From: Pseudooceanicola onchidii
Lineage (GTDB): Bacteria > Pseudomonadota > Alphaproteobacteria > Rhodobacterales > Rhodobacteraceae
Assembly: GCF_004959925.1 (NCBI RefSeq)
Contig: NZ_SPUW01000001.1
Coordinates: forward strand, 124,001-188,000
DNA length: 64,000 nucleotides
Direction: 5' to 3'
Within the stretch, counting starts at the first letter, position 1. The number at the start of each line of letters is the position of its first letter. Of this stretch, positions 51,458-60,926 are shown one piece after another. A program made the translations under genes and the position numbers. The notes beneath the pieces are model-generated. The model was not told the origin of the DNA. It searched no databases and was given only the letters and a program-made list of their open reading frames with translations.

Positions 51458-52078
51458 TCAGACGGGCTTGGCCGCGCGCATCAGCGCCGCCAGCACGCCG
51501 GTCTCGGCCCCGACCCCTGCGGCCTCCATCCCGTCGGCGGCCGCAAGCCGCGCGGCCTCGGCTTTGTGCTGCGCCAGCTTCCAGGTGCCGTCGACCTCTT
51601 CGACATGCAGCACGAAGGGCTGGATCATGCGCATCATCCGCGCCATCAGATCGTCGGGCATCTTCGCGGTCTTCCAGACCGGTTTCGGGGCCAGCCGCGC
51701 CTCGAACTCGTCCGACAGCCGGTCCAGCGCGCCACGCAGATCCTCCTGCGGCAGGGGCTCCAGACGCCCGGTCAGATGGACCGAGACGTAGTTCCACGTC
51801 GGCACCTGGTCCTCGATCCCGTACCAGTCCGGAGAGACATAGCCATGTGGCCCCTGGACGGCCAACCGCGCCGCGGCGCCCGCGCGCGCGGCCCGCGCCA
51901 CCGGGTTCGACCGCAGCATGTGCATCTCGATCCGATCACCATCGACGACAAAGGGCACATGCGCCATGTGCGGCGCGCCACCGGGGTCCGACACCGCGAG
52001 GATCCCGAACCCGGTGTCGCGGGCAAATGCCATGCAGTCGTCGCGCGTGCCCACGTGATAGATCGGATTGGGATGCAT
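51458..52078 (-). CDS. FMN-binding negative transcriptional regulator (PaiB family)
   Basis: A 206-residue split-barrel flavin-binding protein. MHPNPIYHVGTRDDCMAFA, VPFVVDGDRIEMHMLRSNP and YVSPDWYGIEDQVPTWNYVSVHLTG are the PaiB family blocks. B. subtilis PaiB represses protease and sporulation genes, but most family members are uncharacterised and could be flavin-dependent enzymes. It is co-directional with the GST gene and separated from mtaB by a terminator-linked repeat. Confidence 0.85.
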   Translation of the reverse strand: MHPNPIYHVGTRDDCMAFARDTGFGILAVSDPGGAPHMAHVPFVVDGDRIEMHMLRSNPVARAARAGAAARLAVQGPHGYVSPDWYGIEDQVPTWNYVSVHLTGRLEPLPQEDLRGALDRLSDEFEARLAPKPVWKTAKMPDDLMARMMRMIQPFVLHVEEVDGTWKLAQHKAEAARLAAADGMEAAGVGAETGVLAALMRAAKPV

Positions 52079-52084
52079 GCCGGG

Positions 52085-52125
52085 GCCCCTTCATCTTGCC
52101 AGAAATACTCCCGCCGGAGGCCTCC
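52085..52125 (-). repeat. terminator-linked repeat downstream of mtaB
   Basis: On the minus strand a GGAGGCCTCCGGCGGGAG dyad is followed by TATTTCTGGCAAGATGAAG, the same tail as at 14.2 kb. It lies 53 bases past the mtaB stop in the same direction, so a terminator role fits. Confidence 0.6.
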
Positions 52126-52177
52126 GACGGTGCAAACCAGACTACCGAACAAGGGGCAGGGCTGTCGCGGCCAAATC

Positions 52178-53431
52178 TCAGGCCAGCAATGACTTTCCGT
52201 CATGCGAGGAAATCCGGGCGGTGATGATCTGCCCTTCCGGCATGTCCCGATCAAACCGTACCTCGGCAAACTGTTCGGTCCGGCCCATGCGCGGCCCCTC
52301 CATCAGAACCGTCCGTTCGGTCCCGACCTGCGCATCCAGATGCGCCGTGACCCGCGCCTCACCAGCCGCGCGCAGCCGGGCCGCCCGATCCTTGATGGCA
52401 GGCCCGCGCACCTGCGGCATGCGCGCCGCGGGCGTCCCGGGGCGGGGCGAATAGGGGAAGACATGCAGCCAGGTCAGGTGGCAGTCCTCGACCAGCCGCA
52501 GCGAGTTCGCGAACATCTCTTCCGTTTCGGTCGGGAAGCCTGCGATGATGTCGGCGCCGAAGGTCATGCCGGGGCGCAGCGCGATCGCCTCTTCACAGAA
52601 CTGGATCGCATCGTCGCGCAGGTGCCGCCGCTTCATCCGCTTGAGGATCATGTCATCGCCCGCCTGCAGCGACAGGTGCAGATGCGGCATCAGGCGCGGT
52701 TCGGTGGCGATGGCCTCCATCAGCGCGGGGTCCGCTTCGATCGAATCGATGGAGGAGATCCGCAGCCGTGGCAGGTCCGGCACCAGCCTGAGGATCCGGC
52801 GCACCAGATCGCCCAGGCGCGGGGTCGAGGGCAGGTCCGCCCCCCAGGAGGTCAGGTCGACCCCGGTCAGCACCACCTCGTTGAAGCCGCGATCGACCAG
52901 CCGCTTGATCTGGTCCACCACGACCCCGGCAGGCACCGAGCGCGAATTGCCCCGCCCGAAGGGGATGATGCAGAAGGTGCAGCGGTGATCGCAGCCGTTC
53001 TGCACCTGCACATAGGCCCGGTGCCGCCCGAAGCCGTCGATCAGGTGGCCGGCGGTTTCGGTGACTGACATGATGTCGTCGACGATGACGCGTTCGGTCT
53101 CTCCAATCAGGTCGGGGGCGAATCCCTTCCAGGTGTCGGCCTGCATCTTCTCCGAATTGCCGACGACATGGTCGACCTCGGCCATGGCGGCAAAGGTTTC
53201 AGGTTCGGTCTGCGCGGCACAGCCCGTCACGATGATCTTCGCATCCGGATTTTCGCGCCGCAGCCGCCGGATATCCTGGCGCGCCTTGCGCACGGCCTCG
53301 GCCGTCACCGCGCAGGTGTTGACCACGATGGCATTCTCGACGCCCGCGGCCTCGGCCAGCTCCTTCATCGCCTCGGTCTCATAGGCGTTGAGCCGACAGC
53401 CGAGCGTCTCGAATATGGGCGCGCCCGCCAT
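52178..53431 (-). CDS. mtaB: tRNA t6A37 methylthiotransferase MtaB
   Basis: A 417-residue radical-SAM enzyme that adds a methylthio group to t6A at position 37 of tRNAs reading ANN codons. An N-terminal UPF0004 domain has Cys in GCRLNAYETEAM, NTCAVTAEA and VTGCAAQTEP; the radical-SAM cluster is CDHRCTFCIIPFGRG; a short TRAM domain ends the protein. Its ATG overlaps the dapF TGA by one base (TGATG). Confidence 0.95.
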   Translation of the reverse strand: MAGAPIFETLGCRLNAYETEAMKELAEAAGVENAIVVNTCAVTAEAVRKARQDIRRLRRENPDAKIIVTGCAAQTEPETFAAMAEVDHVVGNSEKMQADTWKGFAPDLIGETERVIVDDIMSVTETAGHLIDGFGRHRAYVQVQNGCDHRCTFCIIPFGRGNSRSVPAGVVVDQIKRLVDRGFNEVVLTGVDLTSWGADLPSTPRLGDLVRRILRLVPDLPRLRISSIDSIEADPALMEAIATEPRLMPHLHLSLQAGDDMILKRMKRRHLRDDAIQFCEEAIALRPGMTFGADIIAGFPTETEEMFANSLRLVEDCHLTWLHVFPYSPRPGTPAARMPQVRGPAIKDRAARLRAAGEARVTAHLDAQVGTERTVLMEGPRMGRTEQFAEVRFDRDMPEGQIITARISSHDGKSLLA

Positions 53432-54267
53432 CAGAGCGCCCCCAGCATCTCCGGCGTGAGCCGGGCGTCAAAGACATGCGCGACCGGGCCGGTCATCCAG
53501 ACCCCGTCGTCGCGCCAGTCAAGCTCAAGCCAGCCGCCGTCCACTTCCATCCGGATATTGCGATCGGTCAACCCGCGCTGATGCGCCGCCACCGCGACCG
53601 CACAGGCGCCCGAGCCGCAGGCCAGGGTGATTCCCGTGCCGCGTTCCCAGACCCGCATCCGGACCTCGCCGCGATTGCGCACCTGCACGAATTCGACGTT
53701 GGTCGCCTGCGGGAACATCTCGTCATGCTCGACCACCGCGCCGCGCCCGGCCACGTCCACGTCCGCGATGTCGTCGACAAAGAAGACCGCATGGGGGTTG
53801 CCCATGCCGACGGCGACCGGATCACCTTCGATCGGCAGGTGTTGCAGGTCGACCGGCCGCGCCAGCGGCACGCGATCCCATTCCAGCACCGGGTGGCCCA
53901 GGTTCACCCAGACCGCATCCCCGCGCATCTCGCCCTGCAGGACGCCGCGTTCAGTGCGGATGCTCACCCGGTCGCGCCCCGTCTCGGCCATCCACATCGC
54001 GGCCACACAGCGCGTGGCATTGCCACAGGCCCCCGCGCGCGAGCCGTCGGAATTCCAGAAATCCAGGGCGATGTCGGTGTCAGCGCCATCCCGAATCTCG
54101 GCCAGCTGGTCAAACCCTACGCCGCGATGCCGATCACCCACGGCCTTCGCCAGACCCGGCGTGCACACCGGGTCCATGCCCCGGCTGTCGAGGATGACGA
54201 AATCATTGCCGGCCCCATGCATCTTGCGAAAGGGCAGGCCGTCGAGGGGGATCGCGCGCGTGTTCAT
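53431..54267 (-). CDS. dapF: diaminopimelate epimerase
   Basis: A 278-residue PLP-independent epimerase converting LL- to meso-diaminopimelate for lysine and peptidoglycan. The two active Cys are visible in [15 protein letters not shown] (near residue 80) and [16 protein letters not shown] (near residue 218); [15 protein letters not shown] is the family N-terminus. The start is ATG 54267 ([10 protein letters not shown]), preferred over an ATG three codons upstream. Coupled to mtaB downstream. Confidence 0.96.
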   Translation of the reverse strand: MNTRAIPLDGLPFRKMHGAGNDFVILDSRGMDPVCTPGLAKAVGDRHRGVGFDQLAEIRDGADTDIALDFWNSDGSRAGACGNATRCVAAMWMAETGRDRVSIRTERGVLQGEMRGDAVWVNLGHPVLEWDRVPLARPVDLQHLPIEGDPVAVGMGNPHAVFFVDDIADVDVAGRGAVVEHDEMFPQATNVEFVQVRNRGEVRMRVWERGTGITLACGSGACAVAVAAHQRGLTDRNIRMEVDGGWLELDWRDDGVWMTGPVAHVFDARLTPEMLGAL

Positions 54268-54418
54268 CCCGCGCATATAAGGCGCATTCGGCCCTTGTGG
54301 AAGACGCAGCGCCACGAGCCGGGCGGACGCGACGTAGGGGCAGGTGCAAATTGACGGAAAAAATCGTTGAAAACGGGTTGACCCCCTGCCGCACCATATC
54401 TAATAGGGCGGCTCTAGT

Positions 54419-54494
54419 GGGCCGTTAGCTCAGTTGGTAGAGCAACTGACTTTTAATCAGTGGGTCGCAGGTTCGAATCCTGCACGGCTCACCA
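54419..54494 (+). tRNA. tRNA-Lys (anticodon UUU)
   Basis: A 76-base tRNA with the CCA end encoded. Acceptor GGGCCGT pairs with ACGGCTC, the D-arm is AGCTCAGTTGGTAGAGC, the anticodon stem CTGAC/ATCAG encloses loop CTTTTAA with anticodon TTT, and the T-loop GGTTCGAATCC is standard. It stands alone between dapF and the membrane regulator gene. Confidence 0.98.
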
Positions 54495-54584
54495 CTAGAT
54501 CAAAGGCTTGGGCGGCGACGCCCGGGCCTTTTGTCTTTTCTGGGGTAGGGAATTCGACGGGGCCAAAGCGGTCCCGGGCAATCG

Positions 54585-55298
54585 TCAGATCACCCGGATC
54601 ACGTCCTTGCCGACCGACAGCATATACCCGCGCCGGGCAATGTTGCGCACCAGAAGCTCGCTGACCAGCTGGTTGCCCAGGGTGTCGCGCAGGCGCTTGA
54701 TCCGGGTGGCGCCCGCGGCCTCCTCGCAGTCCTCGACCCGACGACCCGAGATCATCGCCTCGATCTGCGCACCCGACAGCATTTCGTCGTCCAGCCGCGC
54801 CTCGGCCAGGATCGACAGCGTCTCCATCGCCGCGTCGGTCAGCTTGAAGCCGTGGTTGTTCAGATAGACCGTCTTTTCTTCGCGCGAGATCAGCAGCGAA
54901 TTCACCTCGATCCCTGCCCGTTCGATCTGTGCCATACGGCGGTTGAGCGTGATCAGGATGACAAGGAACACGAGCGCGGCGACCAGCATCGCGGTGGCGA
55001 AGACCAGCAGGATGAAGATCACGATCCGATAGCTCGACAGGGTTTCCGAAAAGGCCGTGCCGGACTGGGCAAGGATCTCCAGCAGCTTGATCTCGGCATC
55101 GCCGGTCAGCGTGTCGTTCTCGACGAACAGCCTCTCGACCCGCTGGTTGAAGACATCCGCGTCCGGCAGGGTCAGGAACAGGATCACGCCGCCGATCAGC
55201 AGCAGGGCCGCGATGGCCCCGATTCCGATGGCCACGGCGCGGGTGCCGATGCGCCGGACGTCGGCGGCGAATTCGGTCTGCTCTGACGGGACGCTCAC
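54585..55298 (-). CDS. membrane-anchored winged-helix transcription regulator, inverted layout
   Basis: A 237-residue protein with two membrane helices (residues ~21-43 and ~92-118) enclosing a ~48-residue acidic loop that should face the periplasm, followed by a cytoplasmic domain (~133-230). The last part (FKLTDAAMETLSILAEARLD, then TRIKRLRDTLGNQLVSELLVR and RRGYMLSVG) matches an OmpR/ToxR-type winged helix, including the recognition-helix RIKRLRDTLG and the hairpin GYML. ToxR/CadC proteins have this DNA-binding domain at the N-terminus, so the order is reversed. There is no kinase or receiver domain. It lies 3 bases after the small gene 55302-55535 in one operon, next to a divergent gene with paired palindromes. 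Ligand and targets unknown. Confidence 0.75.
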   Translation of the reverse strand: MSVPSEQTEFAADVRRIGTRAVAIGIGAIAALLLIGGVILFLTLPDADVFNQRVERLFVENDTLTGDAEIKLLEILAQSGTAFSETLSSYRIVIFILLVFATAMLVAALVFLVILITLNRRMAQIERAGIEVNSLLISREEKTVYLNNHGFKLTDAAMETLSILAEARLDDEMLSGAQIEAMISGRRVEDCEEAAGATRIKRLRDTLGNQLVSELLVRNIARRGYMLSVGKDVIRVI

Positions 55299-55301
55299 CC
55301 G

Positions 55302-55535
55302 TCAGCCCTTGAGCGAAACGATCTTGAGCAGGATCCACCCCTGCTGCGCCAGCCGCGCGCGCACCTCTTCGGTGGCGCTGGCACGGTCGCAGGAGGCAAC
55401 CTGCATCTCGCCATGCGTCAGGCGCAGGGGATCGTCCTGCTTGGCCTTGTATTCGGCGGTGCAGGCAGCCTGCGCGGCCACGGGCAGCGCAAGCGCAAGG
55501 GCGGTGAGCCCGGAGAGGATGAGGGTACGTGTCAT
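55302..55535 (-). CDS. small secreted protein in the regulator operon
   Basis: A 77-residue protein with a signal peptide (MTRTLILSGLTALALALPVAAQA) and a mature ~54-residue part containing two Cys (AACTAEYKAKQ and VASCDRASA). No family is recognised. It is the first gene of the two-gene operon with the membrane regulator, three bases upstream of it. The pair could form a sensor unit, with this small periplasmic protein touching the regulator's periplasmic loop; this is inference from position only. Confidence 0.65.
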   Translation of the reverse strand: MTRTLILSGLTALALALPVAAQAACTAEYKAKQDDPLRLTHGEMQVASCDRASATEEVRARLAQQGWILLKIVSLKG

Positions 55536-55561
55536 GCCGCGACATTGCGCCGAACCCCGCC

Positions 55562-55621
55562 GTTATTCAATAACCATGGGGGCTTGGCCACGGTGTTATC
55601 GGATAACCCCCCGCTGTTATT
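55562..55621. promoter_or_regulatory. paired palindromic operators between divergent genes
   Basis: Two perfect 13-base palindromes, GTTATTCAATAAC (55562-55574) and GTTATCGGATAAC (55595-55607), have centres 33 bases apart, about three helical turns, followed by a lone half-site GTTATT at 55616. The left copy is 26 bases before the start of the regulator operon, over its promoter; the right ones lie about 90-105 bases before the divergent secreted-protein gene. The arrangement suits cooperative binding of one regulator controlling both directions. Confidence 0.6.
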
Positions 55622-55711
55622 GCCCGCTTTCGGCGGTTGCGGCCAGCCTTGGACATCCCTCGTCGGACCACACACGGTCCCCATCCCCGGCTGTCCCGAA
55701 AGGAGCCCACC

Positions 55712-56173
55712 ATGACCCGCAGAATCCTCGCCTCCGTCCTTGCCGCCGCGATCGCGATCACTTCCTTCAACGCCACCGCCGTCCAGGCCGGGGATCGTGA
55801 CGTCGCCAAGATCATCGTCGGCGCCACGGCCCTGGCCATCATCGGCAGCGCCCTGGCCGCCGAACAGCGCAAGCAGAACCAGGTGTCGCGCCACCAGCCC
55901 AGCTATCAGCCGCAGTACCCGCGCTATCAGAACCAGCGGCACAACCGCTATGACAACCACCGCCCGAAGCAGCAGTACCGCCCGGTCGTGTCGCGCGAGT
56001 GCCTGATGTCGGTGCGCGGACAGCGTGGCTGGACCGAAGGCTACGCGGTCCGCTGTGCACAGCGCACCACCCGCGCCACCCTGCCAAGCGATTGCGTCCG
56101 CCGGAACTATGCCCAGGGCCCGCGTCTGTTCTACGCGCCGGTCTGCCTGCGCCGGAACGGCTTCAACGCCTGA
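55712..56173 (+). CDS. secreted Gln/Arg/His-rich hypothetical protein
   Basis: A 153-residue protein: signal peptide (MTRRILASVLAAAIAITSF..., cleavage near VQA), a short hydrophobic stretch (KIIVGATALAIIGSALAA), a low-complexity Gln/Tyr/Arg/His linker (YQPQYPRYQNQRHNRYDNHR), and a C-terminal domain with four Cys (RECLMSV, YAVRCAQR, SDCVRRN, APVCLRR). The C-terminal pattern is conserved-looking but I cannot name it. CGAAAGGAG precedes the ATG. It is divergent from the regulator operon and probably its target. Confidence 0.7.
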   Translation: MTRRILASVLAAAIAITSFNATAVQAGDRDVAKIIVGATALAIIGSALAAEQRKQNQVSRHQPSYQPQYPRYQNQRHNRYDNHRPKQQYRPVVSRECLMSVRGQRGWTEGYAVRCAQRTTRATLPSDCVRRNYAQGPRLFYAPVCLRRNGFNA

Positions 56174-56254
56174 TCGGAGCTTGATCGGGGTCTGATCGCC
56201 CCCTGATCGGAATGCGCGGCCATCGGGGCCCCACACCCCGGCGGACCAAGCAGT

Positions 56255-56375
56255 GGAGGGAGGGCCTGCGCCCTCCCTCTTCCATTGCGGGGGCAGGGGG
56301 GCTTTGCCCCCTCTTGAGCCCAGAGGGCTCAATTCACCCCCAGGATATTGGAACCAGAGGAAGCAGGCGGCTTTT
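56255..56375 (+). repeat. hairpin array with terminator-linked repeat
   Basis: Three hairpins in a row, GGAGGGCCTGCGCCCTCC, GGGGGCTTTGCCCCC and GAGCCCAGAGGGCTC, then CACCCCCAGGATATTGGAACCAGAGGAAG, a diverged copy of the GAGGTATTTGNNACCAGAAGAAG tail. The whole 56174-56405 gap contains nothing else recognisable beyond the rnhB start region. Confidence 0.6.
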
Positions 56376-56405
56376 CTTGTGGGACGGGGTTGGGTAGGTC
56401 AGGGC

Positions 56406-57036
56406 ATGTCCGGACCTGATTATTCCTTCGAAACCGACCTGCATGACCGTGGCCTCCTGCGCATCGCGGGCGTCGACGAGGTCGGCCGTGGCCCGCTGGC
56501 AGGGCCGGTGACCGCCGCCGCCGTGGTGCTGGACCCCGCGCGGATCCCGGCCGGTCTGAACGATTCAAAGAAGCTGACCGAGAAGCGGCGCCTGGCCCTG
56601 CTGGAGGAGCTGATGGCCTGTGCCGAGGTCAGCGTCGCCCACGCCAGCGTCGAGGAGATCGACGAGATCAACATCCTGCGCGCCAGCCACCTTGCGATGG
56701 AGCGCGCCGTGGCGGGCCTGTCACTGCCGCCCGATCACTGCCTGATCGACGGCAACCTGATTCCCCGTGGCCTGACGATCCCCGCGACGGCGGTGGTCAA
56801 GGGGGACGCCCGGTCGGTGTCGATTTCGGCCGCGTCGATCGCCGCGAAAATCGCACGCGACACCATCATGCGGGATTTGGCGCAACAGTTTCCCAGTTAT
56901 GGATGGGAGACAAATGCCGGATATCCATCAAAAAGCCATATTTCGGCGCTTGAAGCCCTAGGGGTGACCCCACACCATAGGAAATCCTTCAAGCCGGTCC
57001 ACAACATCTTGTGTAAAGCCCGAATAGTAACCCATT

Positions 57037-57038
<2 letters not shown>
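56406..57038 (+). CDS. rnhB: ribonuclease HII
   Basis: A 210-residue endonuclease that cuts RNA in RNA-DNA hybrids and single ribonucleotides in DNA. IAGVDEVGRGPLAGPV carries the catalytic Asp-Glu, ALIDGNL-like CLIDGNLIPRG holds a further Asp, and AASIAAKIARD the last acidic residue. The start at 56406 (MSGPDYSFETDL) is by family length; the frame runs open upstream through the repeat. It is followed by the ccrM gene in the same direction. Confidence 0.95.
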
Positions 57039-58226
<1,188 letters not shown>

Positions 58227-58283
58227 TCCATTCCAACGCCTGGCTCCGCCCACACACCGCTATTCATGGCGGAGCCTACCTAT

Positions 58284-58314
58284 GCCCTGCCGTTCGCCGG
58301 CAGGGCGATTTTTT
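58284..58314 (+). terminator. terminator after ccrM
   Basis: Perfect 9-base stem GCCCTGCCG / CGGCAGGGC with a five-base loop and GATTTTTT tail; it also touches the stop of the convergent gene. Confidence 0.9.
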
Positions 58315-58615
58315 AGCGGTTGTAACGGCTTTCGCGCAGCACGCTGCAGACCTGCAGGTGGTAGTCGGCGTAGAACCGGTCGCGCCCGACCTTCTTGATC
58401 GCGATGTGATCGGCGTGCCGGGCCCAGTCGCGCAGGGTGTCTTCGCTGGCCCATTCGAACAGCGTCAGCCGTTGACCGTCCTCGGCCACGTATCCCTTGT
58501 GAGAGATGTAACCGGGCATGGTGGTGGCGATCTCCTCCATCCGTCTGAGCGCATCGTGGTAGTCGGGCCCCAGCCCGACCGGCGTGCGGTGCGCGCGAAA
58601 GACCACGACGATCAC
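58313..58615 (-). CDS. antibiotic biosynthesis monooxygenase (ABM)-fold protein coupled to alkB
   Basis: A 100-residue ferredoxin-like-fold protein of the ABM superfamily, starting VIVVVFRAHRTP with EEIATTMPGYISHKGY and LFEWASEDTLRDWARHADH as the family text. The GTG start at 58615 overlaps the TGA of alkB as GTGA, so it is made from the alkB transcript. ABM proteins act as small monooxygenases, heme-handling proteins or dimeric stress proteins; a link with hydrocarbon or fatty-acid oxidation is suggested only by position. Confidence 0.8.
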   Translation of the reverse strand: MIVVVFRAHRTPVGLGPDYHDALRRMEEIATTMPGYISHKGYVAEDGQRLTLFEWASEDTLRDWARHADHIAIKKVGRDRFYADYHLQVCSVLRESRYNR

Positions 58616-59742
58616 GACAGCCCCTCGTGCCGCCCCTGCTTGTAGGGATCCCAATCGGTGATCTCGGGATAGTACATGCCCCGCCACTTGCGCACGCGCG
58701 GGTTCATCATCCGGCGCCAGACCGGCGGCACCATCGCAAGCGCGGTCATCAGCGGATAGCCGTAGGGCAGCTGCGGCGCCTCGTCTTCGCCGTAGGTCTG
58801 CAGCAGCGGGAAGCGGCGGTCGGGCTTGTAGTGGTGGTCCGAGTGACGCTGCAGATTGATCAGCAGCCAGTTCGATGCCGTGTGTGCGGCGTTCCAGGAG
58901 TGGTGCGGTTTGACGTGTTCGAACTTGCCGTTGCCCAGGTATTTCCGCGTCAGCCCATAGTGTTCGACGTAATTCGTCAGCTCGAGCATCCAGATGGCGA
59001 CGAAGGCCTGGCCGACGAACAGCCCCAACCCGTACCAGCCGCCCACGATCAACGCCATCACCAGCATCCCCAGCTGCAACGCCGCGTAGCGCCAGAAGGG
59101 GTTGCGCGCGTGAAGCGCGGCAAGCCCACGCCGTTTCAGCAGCGCGACTTCGGCCCGCCAGGACGACCCCAGGCTTTCCACCAGCACGCGCGGGAAGAAG
59201 CGCAGGAAGCTTTCGTTGTAGCGCGCCGTCACCGCATCGCGGGGCGTGCCGACATGGGTGTGATGCACCAGCAAGTGTTCCGACCGGAAGTGCGAATACA
59301 GCACCATCGACAGCAGGATGTCCCCCAGCCAGCGTTCGCGGGCGTTCTTCTGGTGCATCAGCTCGTGCGCATAGACGATGCCCGCCGCGCCGGTCATGAT
59401 GCCCACGCCGTAGAGCAGCACGATCAGCTCGACCCAGTTGAGGTGCCGGTTGGCGGCGACGTAGCCGATGATCCAGAACAACAGCACGAATTGCACCGGC
59501 ACCCAGATCATCGTGATCGCGCGGTACCAGAACAGGTCCGCTTCGTCGGTGTCGGTGTCCGCGTTGGTGGTGTTCAGACCCATCAGCCGATCAAGCAGCG
59601 GTACCGTGATCAGCCCATAGGCCGGCAGCAGCGCCAGGTACCAGCCGCCCCAAAGCGTGCCCATCACCGCCAGGGGCAGGTTGATCAGCGTCATCCAGAA
59701 AGGCAGCGCGCTGGAAAGGTTGGCCAGGGGTGTCGTGCTCAT
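58612..59742 (-). CDS. alkB: alkane 1-monooxygenase
   Basis: A 376-residue inner-membrane di-iron hydroxylase that oxidises medium-chain alkanes (or related acyl chains) at the terminal carbon. The His boxes are HELMH at residues 126-130, EHLLVHH at 155-161 and LQRHSDHH further on, and NYVEHYGL is the AlkB HYG motif. About six membrane helices surround the site. No rubredoxin gene is seen nearby, so the electron donor must be encoded elsewhere. It lies upstream of and overlapping the ABM-fold gene; 17 bases separate it from mutY upstream. Confidence 0.93.
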   Translation of the reverse strand: MSTTPLANLSSALPFWMTLINLPLAVMGTLWGGWYLALLPAYGLITVPLLDRLMGLNTTNADTDTDEADLFWYRAITMIWVPVQFVLLFWIIGYVAANRHLNWVELIVLLYGVGIMTGAAGIVYAHELMHQKNARERWLGDILLSMVLYSHFRSEHLLVHHTHVGTPRDAVTARYNESFLRFFPRVLVESLGSSWRAEVALLKRRGLAALHARNPFWRYAALQLGMLVMALIVGGWYGLGLFVGQAFVAIWMLELTNYVEHYGLTRKYLGNGKFEHVKPHHSWNAAHTASNWLLINLQRHSDHHYKPDRRFPLLQTYGEDEAPQLPYGYPLMTALAMVPPVWRRMMNPRVRKWRGMYYPEITDWDPYKQGRHEGLS

Positions 59743-59759
59743 CTGCGGCTCCGGTCCCG

Positions 59760-60821
59760 TCAGTCGGGCAGAGTTTCCATGGCCGTGCGGGCAAGGTCAA
59801 ATGCCTTTCGCATGACCGTCGGCAGGTCCGAGGGGCGGAAGGTCGCGGGCGGCAGTACCTCGAAGGCGCGGTCGGTCGGGATCTGCGCCGGGTCGATCAC
59901 GGCCACGCGCAGCGCAAGGCGCAGGTGGAAGTGGGTGAAGGTGTGGCGCGCCTCGGCGCCGGCGTCGCGCCAGTCGGCGGGCAGGGGCGGGGTGTCGTTC
60001 GGGGTGGCCTCGGCCCAGTCAGTGCCGGGCCAGCCCAGCATCCCGCCCAGCAGACCGCGATCGGGGCGCCGTTCAAGCAGCCAGCCACCGTCGGGGGTGC
60101 GGCCCAGATAGGCGATGCCCAGCCGGACCGGCTTGGCCTTCTTGGGCGTCTTCTTTGGCAGCTCGGCTGCCGTACCCGCGACCCGCGCGGCACAGGGCGT
60201 GCGCCACGGGCAGATGCCGCAGGCGGGCGATCGCGGGGTGCAGATCGTCGCTCCCAGATCCATCACGGCCTGCGCATAGTCACCGGGCCGCAGGGCGGGG
60301 GTCAGGGCGGCGGCTTCGGCCTTCAGCTCGGGCTTGGCGGCGGGCAGGGGGGTGTGGATGTCATGCAGGCGGGCCATGACCCGTTCGACATTGCCGTCCA
60401 TCACCACCGCCTGCCGCTCGTGGGCGATGGCCGCGATGGCCGCCGCCGTATAGGGGCCGATGCCGGGCAGGGTGCGCAGGCCCTCTTCGGTGTCCGGGAA
60501 GACGCCGCCCAGATCATTCGCCACGACCCGCGCACATTTCAGCAGGTTGCGGGCGCGGGCATAGTATCCCAGCCCTGCCCATTCGCCCATGACCCGCGCG
60601 TCCTCGGCCGCGGCGAGATCCGTGACCGTCGGCCAGAGCGTCGTGAACCGGGTGAAATAATCCTTCACCGCCGCCACGGTGGTCTGTTGCAGCATCACCT
60701 CGGACAGCCAGATGCGGTAGGGGTCGGGCGTCAGGTTCGACCCCGGCGGCACACGCCACGGCAGGTCGCGCGCATGCACGTCGTACCACGCCAGAAGATC
60801 TGCTGCCTTGGCCTTGCTCAT
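59760..60821 (-). CDS. mutY: A/G-specific adenine glycosylase
   Basis: A 353-residue DNA-repair glycosylase that removes adenine mispaired with 8-oxoguanine. The catalytic Glu is in LSEVMLQQTTV (residue 41), the helix-hairpin-helix is LPGIGPYTAAAI, and the [4Fe-4S] cluster Cys are in CTPRSPACGICPWRTPC (C-x6-C-x2-C-x5-C). A C-terminal NUDIX-like 8-oxoG recognition domain is present (residues ~225-330). Co-directional with alkB and divergent from dciA. Confidence 0.95.
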   Translation of the reverse strand: MSKAKAADLLAWYDVHARDLPWRVPPGSNLTPDPYRIWLSEVMLQQTTVAAVKDYFTRFTTLWPTVTDLAAAEDARVMGEWAGLGYYARARNLLKCARVVANDLGGVFPDTEEGLRTLPGIGPYTAAAIAAIAHERQAVVMDGNVERVMARLHDIHTPLPAAKPELKAEAAALTPALRPGDYAQAVMDLGATICTPRSPACGICPWRTPCAARVAGTAAELPKKTPKKAKPVRLGIAYLGRTPDGGWLLERRPDRGLLGGMLGWPGTDWAEATPNDTPPLPADWRDAGAEARHTFTHFHLRLALRVAVIDPAQIPTDRAFEVLPPATFRPSDLPTVMRKAFDLARTAMETLPD

Positions 60822-60926
60822 CCGCCCCCCGATCCGTAGTCGTCACGCTTTGTTTACGACGGCGCAAGGCCTCTGGCCCCTGCCGAATATCCCACTAGGA
60901 TAGGGCGCAACCCGCAAAGGCAAAAG

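Noticed and set aside
54419-55000. Prophage or integrative element attached at tRNA-Lys
   Set aside because: No integrase gene and no repeat of the tRNA 3' end nearby; flanking genes have normal composition.
60822-60926. LexA-type SOS box between mutY and dciA or before recQ
   Set aside because: No GTTC-N7-GTTC or GAAC-N7-GAAC pair was found in either region.
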